A stretch of 64,000 bases of DNA. Origin: Maribacter halichondriae (GTDB taxonomy: Bacteria; Bacteroidota; Bacteroidia; Flavobacteriales; Flavobacteriaceae). The DNA is taken from contig NZ_CP107030.1 of assembly GCF_027474825.1 (NCBI RefSeq), positions 2,176,529 through 2,240,528 on the forward strand, given 5' to 3'. The position numbers and the translations under genes are program-made. The notes under the pieces were generated by a model, which saw nothing but the letters and a program-made list of their open reading frames with translations, was not told the origin of the DNA and ran no database searches. Numbering within the stretch: the first letter of the stretch is position 1; every line of letters starts with the position of its first letter. Of this stretch, positions 26,451 to 36,284 are shown piece by piece.

Positions 26451-26975
26451 TTTCGATTTTATAGATTAAATACATATAAGTGTCTCTAGGCTCATCGAGA
26501 TCCATTATATGCCAATGCTTTTTTTGTACGCTAAGGTCTATAATTTGATCTATTAGATTCGTATCCAATGTGGTGCGTTCGAAGTTCATATCGAGTTCGT
26601 TCACTTCCATATCGCCGATTTCCCGTTTACAGTTGATAAGGAAGCGAAGGTTTAAGAATCCTGTGTCGGAATAATTCTCATTTTTAAAATTATTTAGGAT
26701 AAATTTTTGAAACGTTCTTTTACCGCCTTTATAGACGCCATATCTTGTAGCGCTATCGAAAAATCCTATTGGTTTTTTTCGCTACAGCGTTCGAAATTCT
26801 CGGAAAAGTCTTTGTTTTCTGGGGATAAGTGTCCAATTTGATGCGGAAATTTTTCTTTATCCACTTCATATCTTCCCCGGTATTGGTAATAGAAGTAACC
26901 GCCTATGGAACCTATTAGCAACAATAGGCAGAGTAATGTATAGAGGCTTATTTTACCTACTTTTTTCCAGTTCAC
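26422..26975 (-). pseudogene. Single-TM protein with TonB-C-like domain, frameshifted
   Basis: From the GTG at 26975 the frame encodes a membrane anchor (about residues 8-28) and a periplasmic linker, then stops early at 26766. One more A in the seven-base run at 26773-26779 leads into a second frame that runs to 26422 and contains FFDSATRYGVYKGG, a GFLNLRFLINCKREIGDMEVNELD stretch and LIDQIIDLSVQKKHW. This resembles the C-terminal domain of TonB/energy-transducer-like proteins. Merged length is about 184 residues. Its end overlaps the TPR lipoprotein, so the pair is likely one unit. Function is unknown. Confidence 0.65.
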
Positions 26976-27058
26976 TTGCTAAATTTAGGCATAAAATTAG
27001 TTGGTTGACCAACTTCTGATTTGCCGTACTGGACGGAATGACAAAAGTAGTATCCAAA

Positions 27059-28807
27059 TCAAAGATCCAACTTCAAATGCAATTCCTTCAACTGCTCGTC
27101 ATCAATCGGTGCAGGCGCATCGATCATCACATCGCGGCCGCTGTTGTTTTTTGGGAAGGCGATAAAATCACGGATTGTTTCTTGTCCGCCAAGAATGGCT
27201 ACAAGTCTATCTAATCCGAAGGCGATTCCGCCATGGGGCGGCGCGCCGTATTGAAAAGCGTCCATCAAAAATCCGAATTGCGCTTTTGCTTCTTCGGGCG
27301 TAAAACCCAAATGTTTGAACATGGTGCTTTGCACTTCCTTATCATGTATACGAATAGAACCTCCGCCGATTTCATTGCCGTTCAGAACCAAATCGTAGGC
27401 GTTGGCACGAACAGCCCCTGGATCGGTTTCCAACAATTCCAATTGACCTGGTTTTGGAGATGTAAACGGGTGGTGCATGGCATGGTAGTTTCCGGTTTCT
27501 TCGTCCAACTCCAATAATGGAAAATCGACTACCCACAATGGCGCAAACTCATTTGACTTTCTCAGTCCGAGACGCGTGGCCATTTCCATACGGAGAGCAC
27601 TAAGTTGCGTACGCACTTTATTGGTATCGCCGGAAAGCACGCATATTAAATCGCCTGTTTTGGCCCCGGTAACTTCCGCCCATTTTGCCAAATCGTCTTG
27701 GTCGTAGAATTTATCCACCGAAGATTTAAAACTCCCATCTTCATTGCAGCGACAATATACCATGCCCAGAGCGCCAACTTGTGGTCGTTTTACCCAATCG
27801 GTCAAGGCATCGATTTCTTTACGGGTATAGGAATTCGCTCCGGGAACGGCAATACCGACTACCAATTCGGCTGAATTAAAAACATTGAAATCTTTATGTT
27901 GGGCTACTTCGTTCATCTCGCCAAACTCCATTCCGAAACGGATGTCGGGCTTGTCGTTACCATATTTTTTCATGGCCTCGTCAAAGGTCATCCTTGGGAA
28001 TTTTTCGATTTCCACACCATTGATTTCCTTCAAAAGATGTTTAGTCAAACCCTCGAAAGCATTCAGAATATCCTCTTGTTCGACAAAGGCCATTTCACAA
28101 TCGATCTGTGTAAATTCGGGTTGTCTGTCGGCCCGTAGATCTTCATCACGAAAACATTTAACGATTTGAAAATATTTATCCAATCCACCGACCATCAATA
28201 ACTGTTTAAAGGTTTGGGGGGATTGGGGCAGCGCATAAAACTGTCCTTCGTTCATGCGGCTTGGTACCACAAAATCACGGGCACCTTCAGGAGTCGATTT
28301 TATCAAATACGGAGTCTCCACTTCGATAAAGCCTTCCTCCGAAAGATATTTTCGAACGGCCATCGTAACCTTACTGCGAAAGATAAGGTTGTTTTTAACG
28401 GGATTTCTACGGATGTCCAAATAGCGATATTTCATGCGCAGGTCTTCGCCGCCATCGGTTTCGTTTTCGATGGTAAAAGGAGGCGTTTTCGATTCGTTCA
28501 AAATCGCCAGATTTTCAACCAAAACCTCGATATTCCCAGTGGGAATATTGGGGTTTTTAGAAGCTCTTTCGATAACGGTTCCTTCAATATGTATCACAAA
28601 TTCTCGACCAAGATTTCTCGCCTGTTCCAACAATACGGAAGAAGATCTGTCTTCGTCAAAAACCAATTGCGTAATGCCGTAACGATCCCGGAGATCGACC
28701 CAAGTTACAAATCCTTTGTCACGGATCTTGTGCACCCAACCAGATAAGTTTACTTTTTGATCGATATGTGATTCGCGCAATTCGCCGCAAGTATGGCTTC
28801 TGTACAT
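27059..28807 (-). CDS. aspS: Aspartyl-tRNA synthetase
   Basis: 582 residues, the length of bacterial-type AspRS. The N-terminal OB-fold anticodon-binding domain ([23 protein letters not shown]), class II motif 2 ([18 protein letters not shown]), a GAD insertion domain in the middle, and motif 3 ([15 protein letters not shown]) are all present. It charges tRNA-Asp with aspartate in the cytosol. Whether it is discriminating or also charges tRNA-Asn cannot be told without knowing if asnS or gatCAB are encoded elsewhere. It is intact with no frame errors. Confidence 0.97.
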   Translation of the reverse strand: MYRSHTCGELRESHIDQKVNLSGWVHKIRDKGFVTWVDLRDRYGITQLVFDEDRSSSVLLEQARNLGREFVIHIEGTVIERASKNPNIPTGNIEVLVENLAILNESKTPPFTIENETDGGEDLRMKYRYLDIRRNPVKNNLIFRSKVTMAVRKYLSEEGFIEVETPYLIKSTPEGARDFVVPSRMNEGQFYALPQSPQTFKQLLMVGGLDKYFQIVKCFRDEDLRADRQPEFTQIDCEMAFVEQEDILNAFEGLTKHLLKEINGVEIEKFPRMTFDEAMKKYGNDKPDIRFGMEFGEMNEVAQHKDFNVFNSAELVVGIAVPGANSYTRKEIDALTDWVKRPQVGALGMVYCRCNEDGSFKSSVDKFYDQDDLAKWAEVTGAKTGDLICVLSGDTNKVRTQLSALRMEMATRLGLRKSNEFAPLWVVDFPLLELDEETGNYHAMHHPFTSPKPGQLELLETDPGAVRANAYDLVLNGNEIGGGSIRIHDKEVQSTMFKHLGFTPEEAKAQFGFLMDAFQYGAPPHGGIAFGLDRLVAILGGQETIRDFIAFPKNNSGRDVMIDAPAPIDDEQLKELHLKLDL

Positions 28808-28879
28808 GATAGCTATTTAGAACCGCAAATTTAAGAAGTATTGGCAAGTACGGTACATTTTACGCGATATTTCAATAAA

Positions 28880-28907
28880 AAAGTCCTGACCGAACGGTTA
28901 GGACTTT
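28880..28907 (-). terminator. Terminator of the RND efflux operon
   Basis: A 13-bp stem (AAAGTCCTgACCG / CGGTtAGGACTTT, one mismatch) around two bases. On the minus strand it is followed by a T-rich tract. It lies just after the RND pump stop. Confidence 0.85.
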
Positions 28908-28927
28908 CAGTTCATAAATTTTAATGA

Positions 28928-31900
28928 TCATGCAGCGGTTTCCAAAACCTCTTGCTCTTCTTCTTTTGATTCTTTCTTTCTGCCCCTTCTGAACCAAATT
29001 TTCATCCGATACGTAATATTGAACAATACGGGAACGATGATCAAGGTCAAAAAGGTCGCCACGATCAGTCCGAAAATAACTGTCCAAGCCAATGGCCCCC
29101 AGAAAATCACATTGTCCCCGCCCATATAGATTTTTGGGTTGAATTCGGTAAATAACGAAAAGAAGTCGATGTTAAGTCCGATGGCCAAAGGAATCAAACC
29201 CAACACGGTGGTAATAGCGGTCAAGATTACAGGGCGTAACCTTGCTTTACCTGCTTTGGTAATCACTTCGGTGACCTGTGGCATAGTTAGTAGGTCTTTG
29301 TCGTCTTGGTTTAGGGCCACTTTTTTACGGTCGATCAATATTTGTGTATAATCAAGCAACACCACACCATTGTTCACCACGATTCCCGCTAACGAAATAA
29401 TTCCCATCATGGTCATCATGATTACGAACGACCAGCCCGTTAGCATCAGCCCGCCAAATACCCCTATAAAGCTCAAGAAGATGGCGATCATTATGATAAA
29501 GGGTTTGGAGATGCCTCCGAATTGGAATATTAAAATCAAGAATATCAAACCAAGGCCGGAGAAAAATGCCCCGACCAAAAATTGCATTTGTTTGTTCTGT
29601 TCTTCGATTTGGCCTGTAAAGTCGATTTTTATGTCCGCCGGGAGGCCTTTGTATTCCTCCATTTCCTTTTGGATTTCAGAAACGATGGCACCGGCATCAC
29701 TAAACCCGGGCTTCAGTTGCGAATAAACCGTAACCACTCTTTTTGCATCGCGATGTTTGATGGCGCTAAATCCTGACGAATTCTTTTGCGAGGCGACCGC
29801 CGAAACGGGTATCTCTTTTATCTTTCCGCTCGCTTGATCTCTAAAAATAATGTTCTGGTTGAACAACGCACTTTTGTTATAACGTATGTCTTCGTTGAAA
29901 CGGATATTGATATCATAATCTTCGCCACCAACCTTATATACACCCGCTTTTTCTCCAAAAACGGATCGGCGCAATTGTTGCCCGACTTGACCTACGGACA
30001 CGCCTAATTCGCCTGCTTTTTCACGATCTACGACCACTTGCATAGACGGCTTGCCTTTATTCACATCGATTTTCAACTCTTCGATACCCGCGATGTTTTT
30101 GGTATTGATAAAGTTTCGAATATCCTCGGCGGTGTTGATTAGTTCGGTATAATCTTTCCCCTCGAGTTCGATATTTATAGGATACCCCGCCGGAGGCCCA
30201 TTTGCCTCTTTTTCAACGGAAATCGCCACTCCGGGATATATTCCGGTCAGTGCTTCTTGGATTTCGGCCCGAAGATCTTCAGTATCCAAATCATTTCTGT
30301 ATTTGTACTCGCGCATCGATAGGGTGACTTTGCCACGATGCGGCATTTCGGCGGCCGAACCTCCATCGGTCATCGGGTTTCCTGCTCCTTCACCTACTTG
30401 TGATACGGCTGATTCAACAAGATAATTATGTTCTCCATTAGTGTATTTATCCTGATTGGCTACGGCATAAACCCTTTTTTCGATGGTCTCGGTAAGTTCA
30501 TTGGTCTTTTCAATAGATGTGCCCTGAGGATATTCGATATAAGCGTAAATCTCGTTGGGTTTGTTATCGGGAAAGAACTCGATTTTTGTCCGACCGCTTC
30601 CGATCGACATTCCGAAGAGCATAAAAACTGCGATGAGCAAAGAGAATGTAATTCCGAAATACCAATAGACGTTGCTTCCCCTAAGCGCATGCTTGATTCG
30701 TTTTTCATACCAATTTTCAAAACGGACCATGGCATTGTTCTGAAAGCTTGTCGCCCATTTTTTTAAGGCATATTTATAAATCCAGAATAGTATCGTTGTT
30801 ACTATCATGACCGAGCCCAATCCTTTCATGGCCCCACCGAAAATCAAGATAAAAATTCCGAAACCTCCGAGAATGATGCTCAAACGTATCAACTGCTTCT
30901 TGGTCAGTTCTTTTTCGCCGATTTCCATAAATTGGGAGACCAGCATGGAGTTCATAAAAATCGCTACAAAGAGCGAAGACCCCAATACTACAGAAAGTGT
31001 AATGGGAAAATATTTCATGAACTGACCAAAAATACCGGGCCAAAGTCCTAGAGGAACGAAGGCTGCTACAGTGGTAAGTGTCGAAATAATTATAGGAAAT
31101 GCGATTTCCCCTATTCCTTTTTTTGCGGCCTCCGTTCTTGACATGCCCTCACTCATCAAGCGATACACATTTTCGACGACCACGATTCCGTTATCGACCA
31201 ACATTCCGAGACCCATGATCATTCCGAACAGGATCATGGTATTTAAGGTGTATCCCAATAAGTTCAGGATCATAAACGACATGAACATTGACATGGGAAT
31301 TGCAAAACCGACAAACAGCGCATTTCGAAATCCTAAAAAGAACATCAATACGGTAACCACGAGTATGATACCGAAGATAATGTTGTTGACCAGGTCATCG
31401 ACTTGGTTCAACGTTCTTCCTGAAGAATCGTTGGCAATGGTAATATTGAGGTCGGCAGGGTAGTAGTTTTCTTGGGCTTCCTTTACCAATTCCCTAACCT
31501 TGGTCGTCGCCTCTATCATGTTCTTGCCCGATCGTTTTTTGATATCGAGCATGACCACACTTTCGCCAAATTCACGGGCGTAGGTCGTTTTTTCTTCTTC
31601 ATCGAAGGTCACCTTGGCGATATCCTTCAGATATACCGCCCCATTTTCAGATTTGACCACAAAATCGTTGAGTTGCTTTGGGTCTTGGATTTCGCCCAAG
31701 ACGCGAATGGTACGACGCTGTCCGCCTGATTCGATGTTGCCTGCCGACATGGTCATGTTGCCGTTGCTTATTGCACCTAGAACATCTTGAAAACTGACCT
31801 TGGCCGCCATCATTTTATAAACGTCTACGGCAACTTCGACTTCTTTTTCCTGGGCACCTCGAATGCTTACCTCCTTGATCTGTGATAGGTCTTCGATTTC

Positions 31901-32434
31901 ATCTTGCATGTACTCTGCGTACTCCTTCAGTTTTTCCACAGGATAATCCCCCGTGAAATTCACGTTCATGATCGGGAAGGATTCCGAAAGGTTCAGGTCG
32001 AAAATGTTGGGCTCGACTTTGGCGTTGTTAAAAGTGGGCCAATCTTCGCTGGCTTTTTCACCATCGACTTCGTCCTTGACCTTTAATTTTGCCGATTCGA
32101 CCGAGATTTCTTCGTCGAACTCCACTGTAATAATGGAGTAATCTTCTTGGGAGGTAGAAGTCACCTCGACCACGTTACTTACATTCTTTAGGCGTTCCTC
32201 CAAGGGGTCGGTAATCAATCGCTCAACGTCCTCAGCTGTGTTTCCGGGATAGGGAGTACTAATATATACTTTGGTTTCTACGATTTCGGGGAAATCTTCC
32301 CTTGGCATTGCTTGATATCCCTGAAAACCGATCCATAGAAAAATCGCGATCATCACATAAATGACCGAAGGGTTGTCTATCGCCCATGAGGATAGCCCAA
32401 ATTCTTTATCAGCGTTTTTCTTTTGTCTACTCAT
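28928..32434 (-). CDS. RND efflux pump, inner-membrane permease (HAE/AcrB family)
   Basis: 1168 residues with the RND layout: TM1, a large periplasmic domain, TM2-6, a second periplasmic domain and TM8-12. The GMIMGLGMLVDNGIVVVENVYRL segment holds the charged proton-relay residues, and the second half has MMGIISLAGIVVNNGVVLLDY. It exports substrates by proton motive force; which compounds is unknown, but the HAE class suggests drugs, bile-type or amphiphilic compounds rather than metals. It is a few bases longer than AcrB because of an extra hydrophobic insert around residues 515-570 (SIILGGFGIFILIFGGAMKG). The start overlaps the adaptor gene by 8 bases. Confidence 0.93.
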   Translation of the reverse strand: MSRQKKNADKEFGLSSWAIDNPSVIYVMIAIFLWIGFQGYQAMPREDFPEIVETKVYISTPYPGNTAEDVERLITDPLEERLKNVSNVVEVTSTSQEDYSIITVEFDEEISVESAKLKVKDEVDGEKASEDWPTFNNAKVEPNIFDLNLSESFPIMNVNFTGDYPVEKLKEYAEYMQDEIEDLSQIKEVSIRGAQEKEVEVAVDVYKMMAAKVSFQDVLGAISNGNMTMSAGNIESGGQRRTIRVLGEIQDPKQLNDFVVKSENGAVYLKDIAKVTFDEEEKTTYAREFGESVVMLDIKKRSGKNMIEATTKVRELVKEAQENYYPADLNITIANDSSGRTLNQVDDLVNNIIFGIILVVTVLMFFLGFRNALFVGFAIPMSMFMSFMILNLLGYTLNTMILFGMIMGLGMLVDNGIVVVENVYRLMSEGMSRTEAAKKGIGEIAFPIIISTLTTVAAFVPLGLWPGIFGQFMKYFPITLSVVLGSSLFVAIFMNSMLVSQFMEIGEKELTKKQLIRLSIILGGFGIFILIFGGAMKGLGSVMIVTTILFWIYKYALKKWATSFQNNAMVRFENWYEKRIKHALRGSNVYWYFGITFSLLIAVFMLFGMSIGSGRTKIEFFPDNKPNEIYAYIEYPQGTSIEKTNELTETIEKRVYAVANQDKYTNGEHNYLVESAVSQVGEGAGNPMTDGGSAAEMPHRGKVTLSMREYKYRNDLDTEDLRAEIQEALTGIYPGVAISVEKEANGPPAGYPINIELEGKDYTELINTAEDIRNFINTKNIAGIEELKIDVNKGKPSMQVVVDREKAGELGVSVGQVGQQLRRSVFGEKAGVYKVGGEDYDINIRFNEDIRYNKSALFNQNIIFRDQASGKIKEIPVSAVASQKNSSGFSAIKHRDAKRVVTVYSQLKPGFSDAGAIVSEIQKEMEEYKGLPADIKIDFTGQIEEQNKQMQFLVGAFFSGLGLIFLILIFQFGGISKPFIIMIAIFLSFIGVFGGLMLTGWSFVIMMTMMGIISLAGIVVNNGVVLLDYTQILIDRKKVALNQDDKDLLTMPQVTEVITKAGKARLRPVILTAITTVLGLIPLAIGLNIDFFSLFTEFNPKIYMGGDNVIFWGPLAWTVIFGLIVATFLTLIIVPVLFNITYRMKIWFRRGRKKESKEEEQEVLETAA

Positions 32435-33611
32435 TGGTCTTGTTGTTTAGAATTTGAACCTTCTGGCCATCTTTGACACTCCGTGCTCCTTCCTGAATCA
32501 ATTCAGCGCCATCCGAAACACCTGTAAGTACTTCGACCATGCTACCTTGTGTCTTTCCTGTGGTTATAATCTGTCGGTTCACAACAGCTTCATTTTCTGC
32601 ATCCGATTTGGTGGCAATGTAAACGTATTGCTCCCCGTCGGCGTTTTCGGAAATAATACTCTGTGGGATAACGATTGCCCCATCCTTGGAATAATCATTC
32701 AAGCTGACCTTGGCCGTTAGGTTCGGCTTGACATTTCCTTTTTTATTGGGAACCGGAATCTCGACAGTGAAGGCACGATTATCGGGATTGATAAAATTAC
32801 CGGTCTGACGAATTTTTGTGTGAACCGTATCTCCCAAGACCGGAAAATATACGATAGCCTCTTTGCCCTTTTCTATTCCTCCTAAATAGGTTTCGGGAAC
32901 GTCAACTTCTATATACATATCGGATAAATTCACAATCCGGAAAACCTCTGAACCTGGCCCTGGGGATACCACTGTACCCTGATCTTTTATGACATCATCG
33001 ATGATTCCTGAAAACGGGGCCCTGATGGTAGATTTACCTAATTGGCTCTCTGCTTGCTTAACGGCACTTTCGGTTGCTTCATATTGGCTCTTCGTTTGTA
33101 GGTATTGAATCTCGGAACCTATTTTTTGTTCCCAAAGACGCTTCTGGCGTTCAAAAGTTGTCTTGGCTAAATCGGCCTGGGTTTTTAGTTGGGCCAACTG
33201 ACTGCCCATTCCTCCATCGTCAATCGATGCCAGAAGTTGTCCTTTGCCAACCCGTTGACCTTCCTTTACGTAGACACGTTGCAAAGTCCCCGCCATCTCA
33301 GGATACACCAAAACATTCTGCTTGGTCTGTACATTGCCCTGCAGTTCCAAAAAGTGTTCAAATTTCTGTGACGAGGTAGTAATGGTGGTCACAAGGGGTA
33401 GTTTTTCGTCCCCTGACTTGGTGGCGATAGCAGAATCGAGCATTTTGATATCGACTTCGATAAGTTTTTGTTGCGCGGAAATTTCCGATTTTTTGGCGCG
33501 CAATGCTTCCAGGTCACCTTGTGCTACTAAGACTTCGACCGATTGTTCTTGCTTTCCTCCGCAAGAGAGAACCGCGAACGTAACGATTAAGAGGTAGATT
33601 ATTTTTTTCAT
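32427..33611 (-). CDS. RND efflux periplasmic adaptor (MFP/HlyD-type lipoprotein)
   Basis: 394 residues from the ATG at 33611, which gives the lipobox MKKIIYLLIVTFAVLSC (Cys 17); upstream in-frame codons would add an implausible 72-residue leader. After an EAL-rich coiled coil come the lipoyl-like half motifs (VYVKEGQRVGKGQLLASIDD and STIRAPFSGIIDDVIKDQGTVV), a beta-barrel domain and a membrane-proximal domain. It bridges the permease (28928-32434) and the outer membrane factor (33646-34992). A middle gene of the TetR-controlled operon. Confidence 0.93.
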   Translation of the reverse strand: MKKIIYLLIVTFAVLSCGGKQEQSVEVLVAQGDLEALRAKKSEISAQQKLIEVDIKMLDSAIATKSGDEKLPLVTTITTSSQKFEHFLELQGNVQTKQNVLVYPEMAGTLQRVYVKEGQRVGKGQLLASIDDGGMGSQLAQLKTQADLAKTTFERQKRLWEQKIGSEIQYLQTKSQYEATESAVKQAESQLGKSTIRAPFSGIIDDVIKDQGTVVSPGPGSEVFRIVNLSDMYIEVDVPETYLGGIEKGKEAIVYFPVLGDTVHTKIRQTGNFINPDNRAFTVEIPVPNKKGNVKPNLTAKVSLNDYSKDGAIVIPQSIISENADGEQYVYIATKSDAENEAVVNRQIITTGKTQGSMVEVLTGVSDGAELIQEGARSVKDGQKVQILNNKTNE

Positions 33612-33645
33612 TTCGATAGTTTTATAGACTGCTGTTGTTTGTTGA

Positions 33646-34992
33646 TTATTCATTATTAAGAATCGTTTCCAAATTCGTTTTCTTATTGATGACCTCCACC
33701 ATCGATTGAAGGTATCCCTTTTGAGCATCATATAGTTGTGTCTGTGCTTGACGTAGTTCAAAACTACTAGCGATACCTTCTGAATATTTGATTTGGTTTT
33801 TGTTTTCAATACGTTCGGCCAGACCAAGATTCTCTTGGGAGGTTTGATACTGTTCTATGGCCAAAATATAGTCGCTTTTGGCACTCTCCAATTGCAGACG
33901 AATCTGCTCTTCAGCTTCCAATTTTTGAGTCTTGGCTTTTTCCAAGGCAATTTTGGCCCTGGCAGTACTGGCACTTCTTTTTCCTGAACTAAATATGGGA
34001 ATGCTAAGGTCAAACCCCAAAATAGAGGAGTCGAACCATTGCTGGTCACTATTCAGAAAGTTAAAAGTGTCCGCAAAAGCGGAAGAGCCATAGTTGATGA
34101 AGGCATTTAAAGTTGGCAATGCCCTACTTTTTGCCAACTTATGTTCAAAGTAGCGTTGTTGGTTCAAATTCTCTACTAATTTAAAATCCACATTATTTTC
34201 AATATTGAATTCCGCTTCCAATAATTGAAGGTCAATCTGTTTTTGGGCCAAATCGTTCAAGTCTTCGGAAAGTTTTGTGGGTGAGTCAACCGAAATACCC
34301 ATATTGAGGTTCAACATTTGTAGTGTAATATCTTGTAACCGAATTGCGTTTTTTAATTGATTTTCTATTGAAGACAGGGTAATCTGTAATTGTTCTACGC
34401 TTTCTTCATCGCCTAATCCGTTTTCATATATTTTTTCGGTCTCGAAAAGATTTTTCTCTAGATTGGCCTTGTTTTTTTCAAGTATAGCAACACTTTCTTG
34501 AGCCAGCAAAACATTACCGTATGATTCGGTTACGGCCTTGCGCACCTCAATATCAGTCTTTTCCTTATTGTTGGCGCTATATTGCAAAAATGCCTTTGTG
34601 GCCTGAACCCCAACAATATAAGAACCGTCAAAAATTTGCTGGCTCAATGTGGCCGTGGCGTTGACAGTTTGGGGTTGTCCGAATACCACCTCTACAAAAG
34701 TACCGGGTTCGCCCCCAAATATTTCTGCCGGAATCACACTTACAGGCTGTTTCAACTGGTTCTGATAACTGACAGATCCGTTTATTTGTGGTAGCCCTGT
34801 GGCAATGGTTTCCCATTTCTGCTTTTGGGCATCGACGATATCGCGATTGGCGTTGATGGCCTTATAGTTATTTTCAAGGGCAAAGGTTATGGCTTCATCT
34901 AAAGTGAAGCTTGAAGATTGGGCCATCTCTTCCTGGGAAAAGCCTAAGGCCACCATAAAAATCGCAACGAATGCTATGAAATGATTTCTCAT
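33646..34992 (-). CDS. TolC-family outer membrane efflux protein
   Basis: 448 residues: signal peptide (FVAIFMVALGFSQ), then the duplicated OEP pattern of long alpha-helical coiled coils (LQITLSSIENQLKNAIRLQDITLQMLNLNMG; IALEKAKTQKLEAEEQIRLQLESAKSDYILAIEQYQ) and short barrel strands (LGFDLSIPIFSSGKR). It forms the trimeric exit duct of the tripartite pump. Its ATG shares one base with the stop of the TetR gene (TAATG), so translation is coupled to the regulator. Confidence 0.93.
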   Translation of the reverse strand: MRNHFIAFVAIFMVALGFSQEEMAQSSSFTLDEAITFALENNYKAINANRDIVDAQKQKWETIATGLPQINGSVSYQNQLKQPVSVIPAEIFGGEPGTFVEVVFGQPQTVNATATLSQQIFDGSYIVGVQATKAFLQYSANNKEKTDIEVRKAVTESYGNVLLAQESVAILEKNKANLEKNLFETEKIYENGLGDEESVEQLQITLSSIENQLKNAIRLQDITLQMLNLNMGISVDSPTKLSEDLNDLAQKQIDLQLLEAEFNIENNVDFKLVENLNQQRYFEHKLAKSRALPTLNAFINYGSSAFADTFNFLNSDQQWFDSSILGFDLSIPIFSSGKRSASTARAKIALEKAKTQKLEAEEQIRLQLESAKSDYILAIEQYQTSQENLGLAERIENKNQIKYSEGIASSFELRQAQTQLYDAQKGYLQSMVEVINKKTNLETILNNE

Positions 34993-35597
34993 TATTCTTG
35001 GTTTGAGTTGATAATCGAATTCAATATTTTTCTTCCTTTTGGGGTGACGATGCCCCTGAGGTGATATTCCAAATAATTGTCCATAAGTTCCGCCATGGGA
35101 AATTTATCGACAGGAAATAATGTATGGTCCTTTATACTGGTTACTCCCGTAAAATAAATCCTGCTGACAAAATCGATATCGAGATTTTCCCGATAAATAC
35201 CCTGATCGATACCTTTTTTAATATTATCGACAACACAATCTTGCATCACTTCATATTGCCGTGCCCGCATTGAACCATATATTTTAGGATAATATTTCTG
35301 CAATTGATATTGAGGAGACGATTTTTCATCTTTCAAATGGACCATTACGAACTTTTTTATTTCATAAAGTTCTTCGATAGGGTTTTTGTTCAACGAACAT
35401 ATGTAGTCTATTCCGTCAGAAATGTTACAAAATAAATGTGATGTGCTTTCATCTACAAGATGGGTCTTGTTCTCGAAATGGGAATAGATCGTCTTCTTCG
35501 AAATACCCATCTCATTCGCAAGATCATCCATAGTGACACTCTTAAACCCCAGGTTTAAGAACATATCCGTCGCTTTTTCGAGTATTTTTTCTTTCAT
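34992..35597 (-). CDS. TetR/AcrR-family transcriptional regulator of the efflux operon
   Basis: 201 residues from the ATG at 35597, the start that follows the promoter and gives MKEKILEKATDMFLNLGFKSVT. The TetR helix-turn-helix is clear (MDDLANEMGISKKTIYSHFENKTHLVDE). The helical C-terminal half would hold the effector pocket. It is the first gene of the operon tetR-tolC-adaptor-permease and is coupled to tolC. A palindrome at its own promoter suggests autorepression of the whole operon, lifted by an unknown ligand. Confidence 0.93.
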   Translation of the reverse strand: MKEKILEKATDMFLNLGFKSVTMDDLANEMGISKKTIYSHFENKTHLVDESTSHLFCNISDGIDYICSLNKNPIEELYEIKKFVMVHLKDEKSSPQYQLQKYYPKIYGSMRARQYEVMQDCVVDNIKKGIDQGIYRENLDIDFVSRIYFTGVTSIKDHTLFPVDKFPMAELMDNYLEYHLRGIVTPKGRKILNSIINSNQE

Positions 35598-35607
35598 AAT
35601 CGGGCGA

Positions 35608-35647
35608 CAAATATAAATCGGAAACTTTAAAAACATAAAAAGTTTCC
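35608..35647 (-). promoter_or_regulatory. TetR operon promoter with operator palindrome
   Basis: The minus strand has a perfect -7 element TATATTTG (35615-35608), 11 bases before the ATG. Immediately upstream lies a perfect 9-bp inverted repeat, GGAAACTTT (35620-35628) and AAAGTTTCC (35639-35647), covering the spacer/-33 region. This is the expected place for repressor binding. Confidence 0.65.
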
Positions 35648-35720
35648 TAAGTTTTACATTTATTTAACATTGCTTATGACCAATGTCATTGTTTTTGTTC
35701 ATGGTGTTAGACAGTATGAG

Positions 35721-35861
35721 CTACAAGCGCCTGTTCTCCTTTTTATCTTCACAATCTGGATCTTCAGATTTCTTGGTGACCGCACTATTTAAATTCCAGA
35801 AAAAAACCTTGTGATGATAATTATACTTTCGTTTAGAGATGCTTTTTTTGTTTTGGGCCAT
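35721..35861 (-). CDS. Basic 46-residue protein coupled to the sigma-factor operon
   Basis: A short frame starts at the ATG at 35861, overlapping by one base the repaired stop of the upstream membrane protein (TGATG). It encodes 46 residues rich in Lys/Arg/His with an aromatic centre (KVFFWNLNSAV). Tight coupling and position as third gene after an ECF sigma factor and a membrane protein support it being real. No family is recognised. It is the least certain gene of this group. Confidence 0.45.
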   Translation of the reverse strand: MAQNKKSISKRKYNYHHKVFFWNLNSAVTKKSEDPDCEDKKENRRL

Positions 35862-36273
35862 CAGTCTTCTTTTTTTGGTTCAATTTTTTCGAGATATTCT
35901 TTGTAGGCCTGCTCGCCTTCTTCTTTCCAAAATTGATCGTAGTGTTTCCAATCGGAGAAATCCTTTCTCATTGAGCCATATTTTTTTGACGAATCGGTTT
36001 TTTTGGATTTTGAGCTACCGCCAGGGCCGTCGCCACCACCAAAACCAAAAAGATCTTTGCCAAAATAAGTAGGCCTACGGCTTGCCAGTATCCAATTTCT
36101 TGTAGGCCAAAAAGTTCAGGCATTAACCAGTTCCATAATCGCATAACGATGTACCCTACTAAAAGGGCAATACCCAGCCCGAGTATGATAAAGAATATCA
36201 CTTTGACCACTTTGGTTACGAAGTATTTCGTTTTTTGTTCCATCTGTCTTTCAATGTTTTCTGTATAGTCCAT
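35861..36273 (-). pseudogene. Two-TM protein following an ECF sigma factor, frameshifted
   Basis: From the ATG at 36273 come two hydrophobic segments (VIFFIILGLGIALLVGYIVM and YWQAVGLLILAKIF) flanking LPELFGLQEIGYWQA, a pattern I recall from small flavobacterial membrane proteins paired with sigma factors. The frame as given stops at 35968 without a convincing tail. One extra T (coding strand) at the A5 run 36047-36051 yields a Gly-rich turn (FGFGGGDGPGG) and a charged tail (FSDWKHYDQFWKEEGEQAYKEYLEK) ending at 35861. Repaired length is 137 residues. It is possibly a membrane regulator of the sigma factor 11 bases upstream; that is inference. Confidence 0.65.
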
Positions 36274-36284
36274 AATTTTGTTTT

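Noticed and set aside
26999-27014. AGTTGGT-TG-ACCAACT palindrome downstream of aspS
   Set aside because: It could be a terminator stem or an operator, but it is only 7 bp with a weak T-run and no supporting context.
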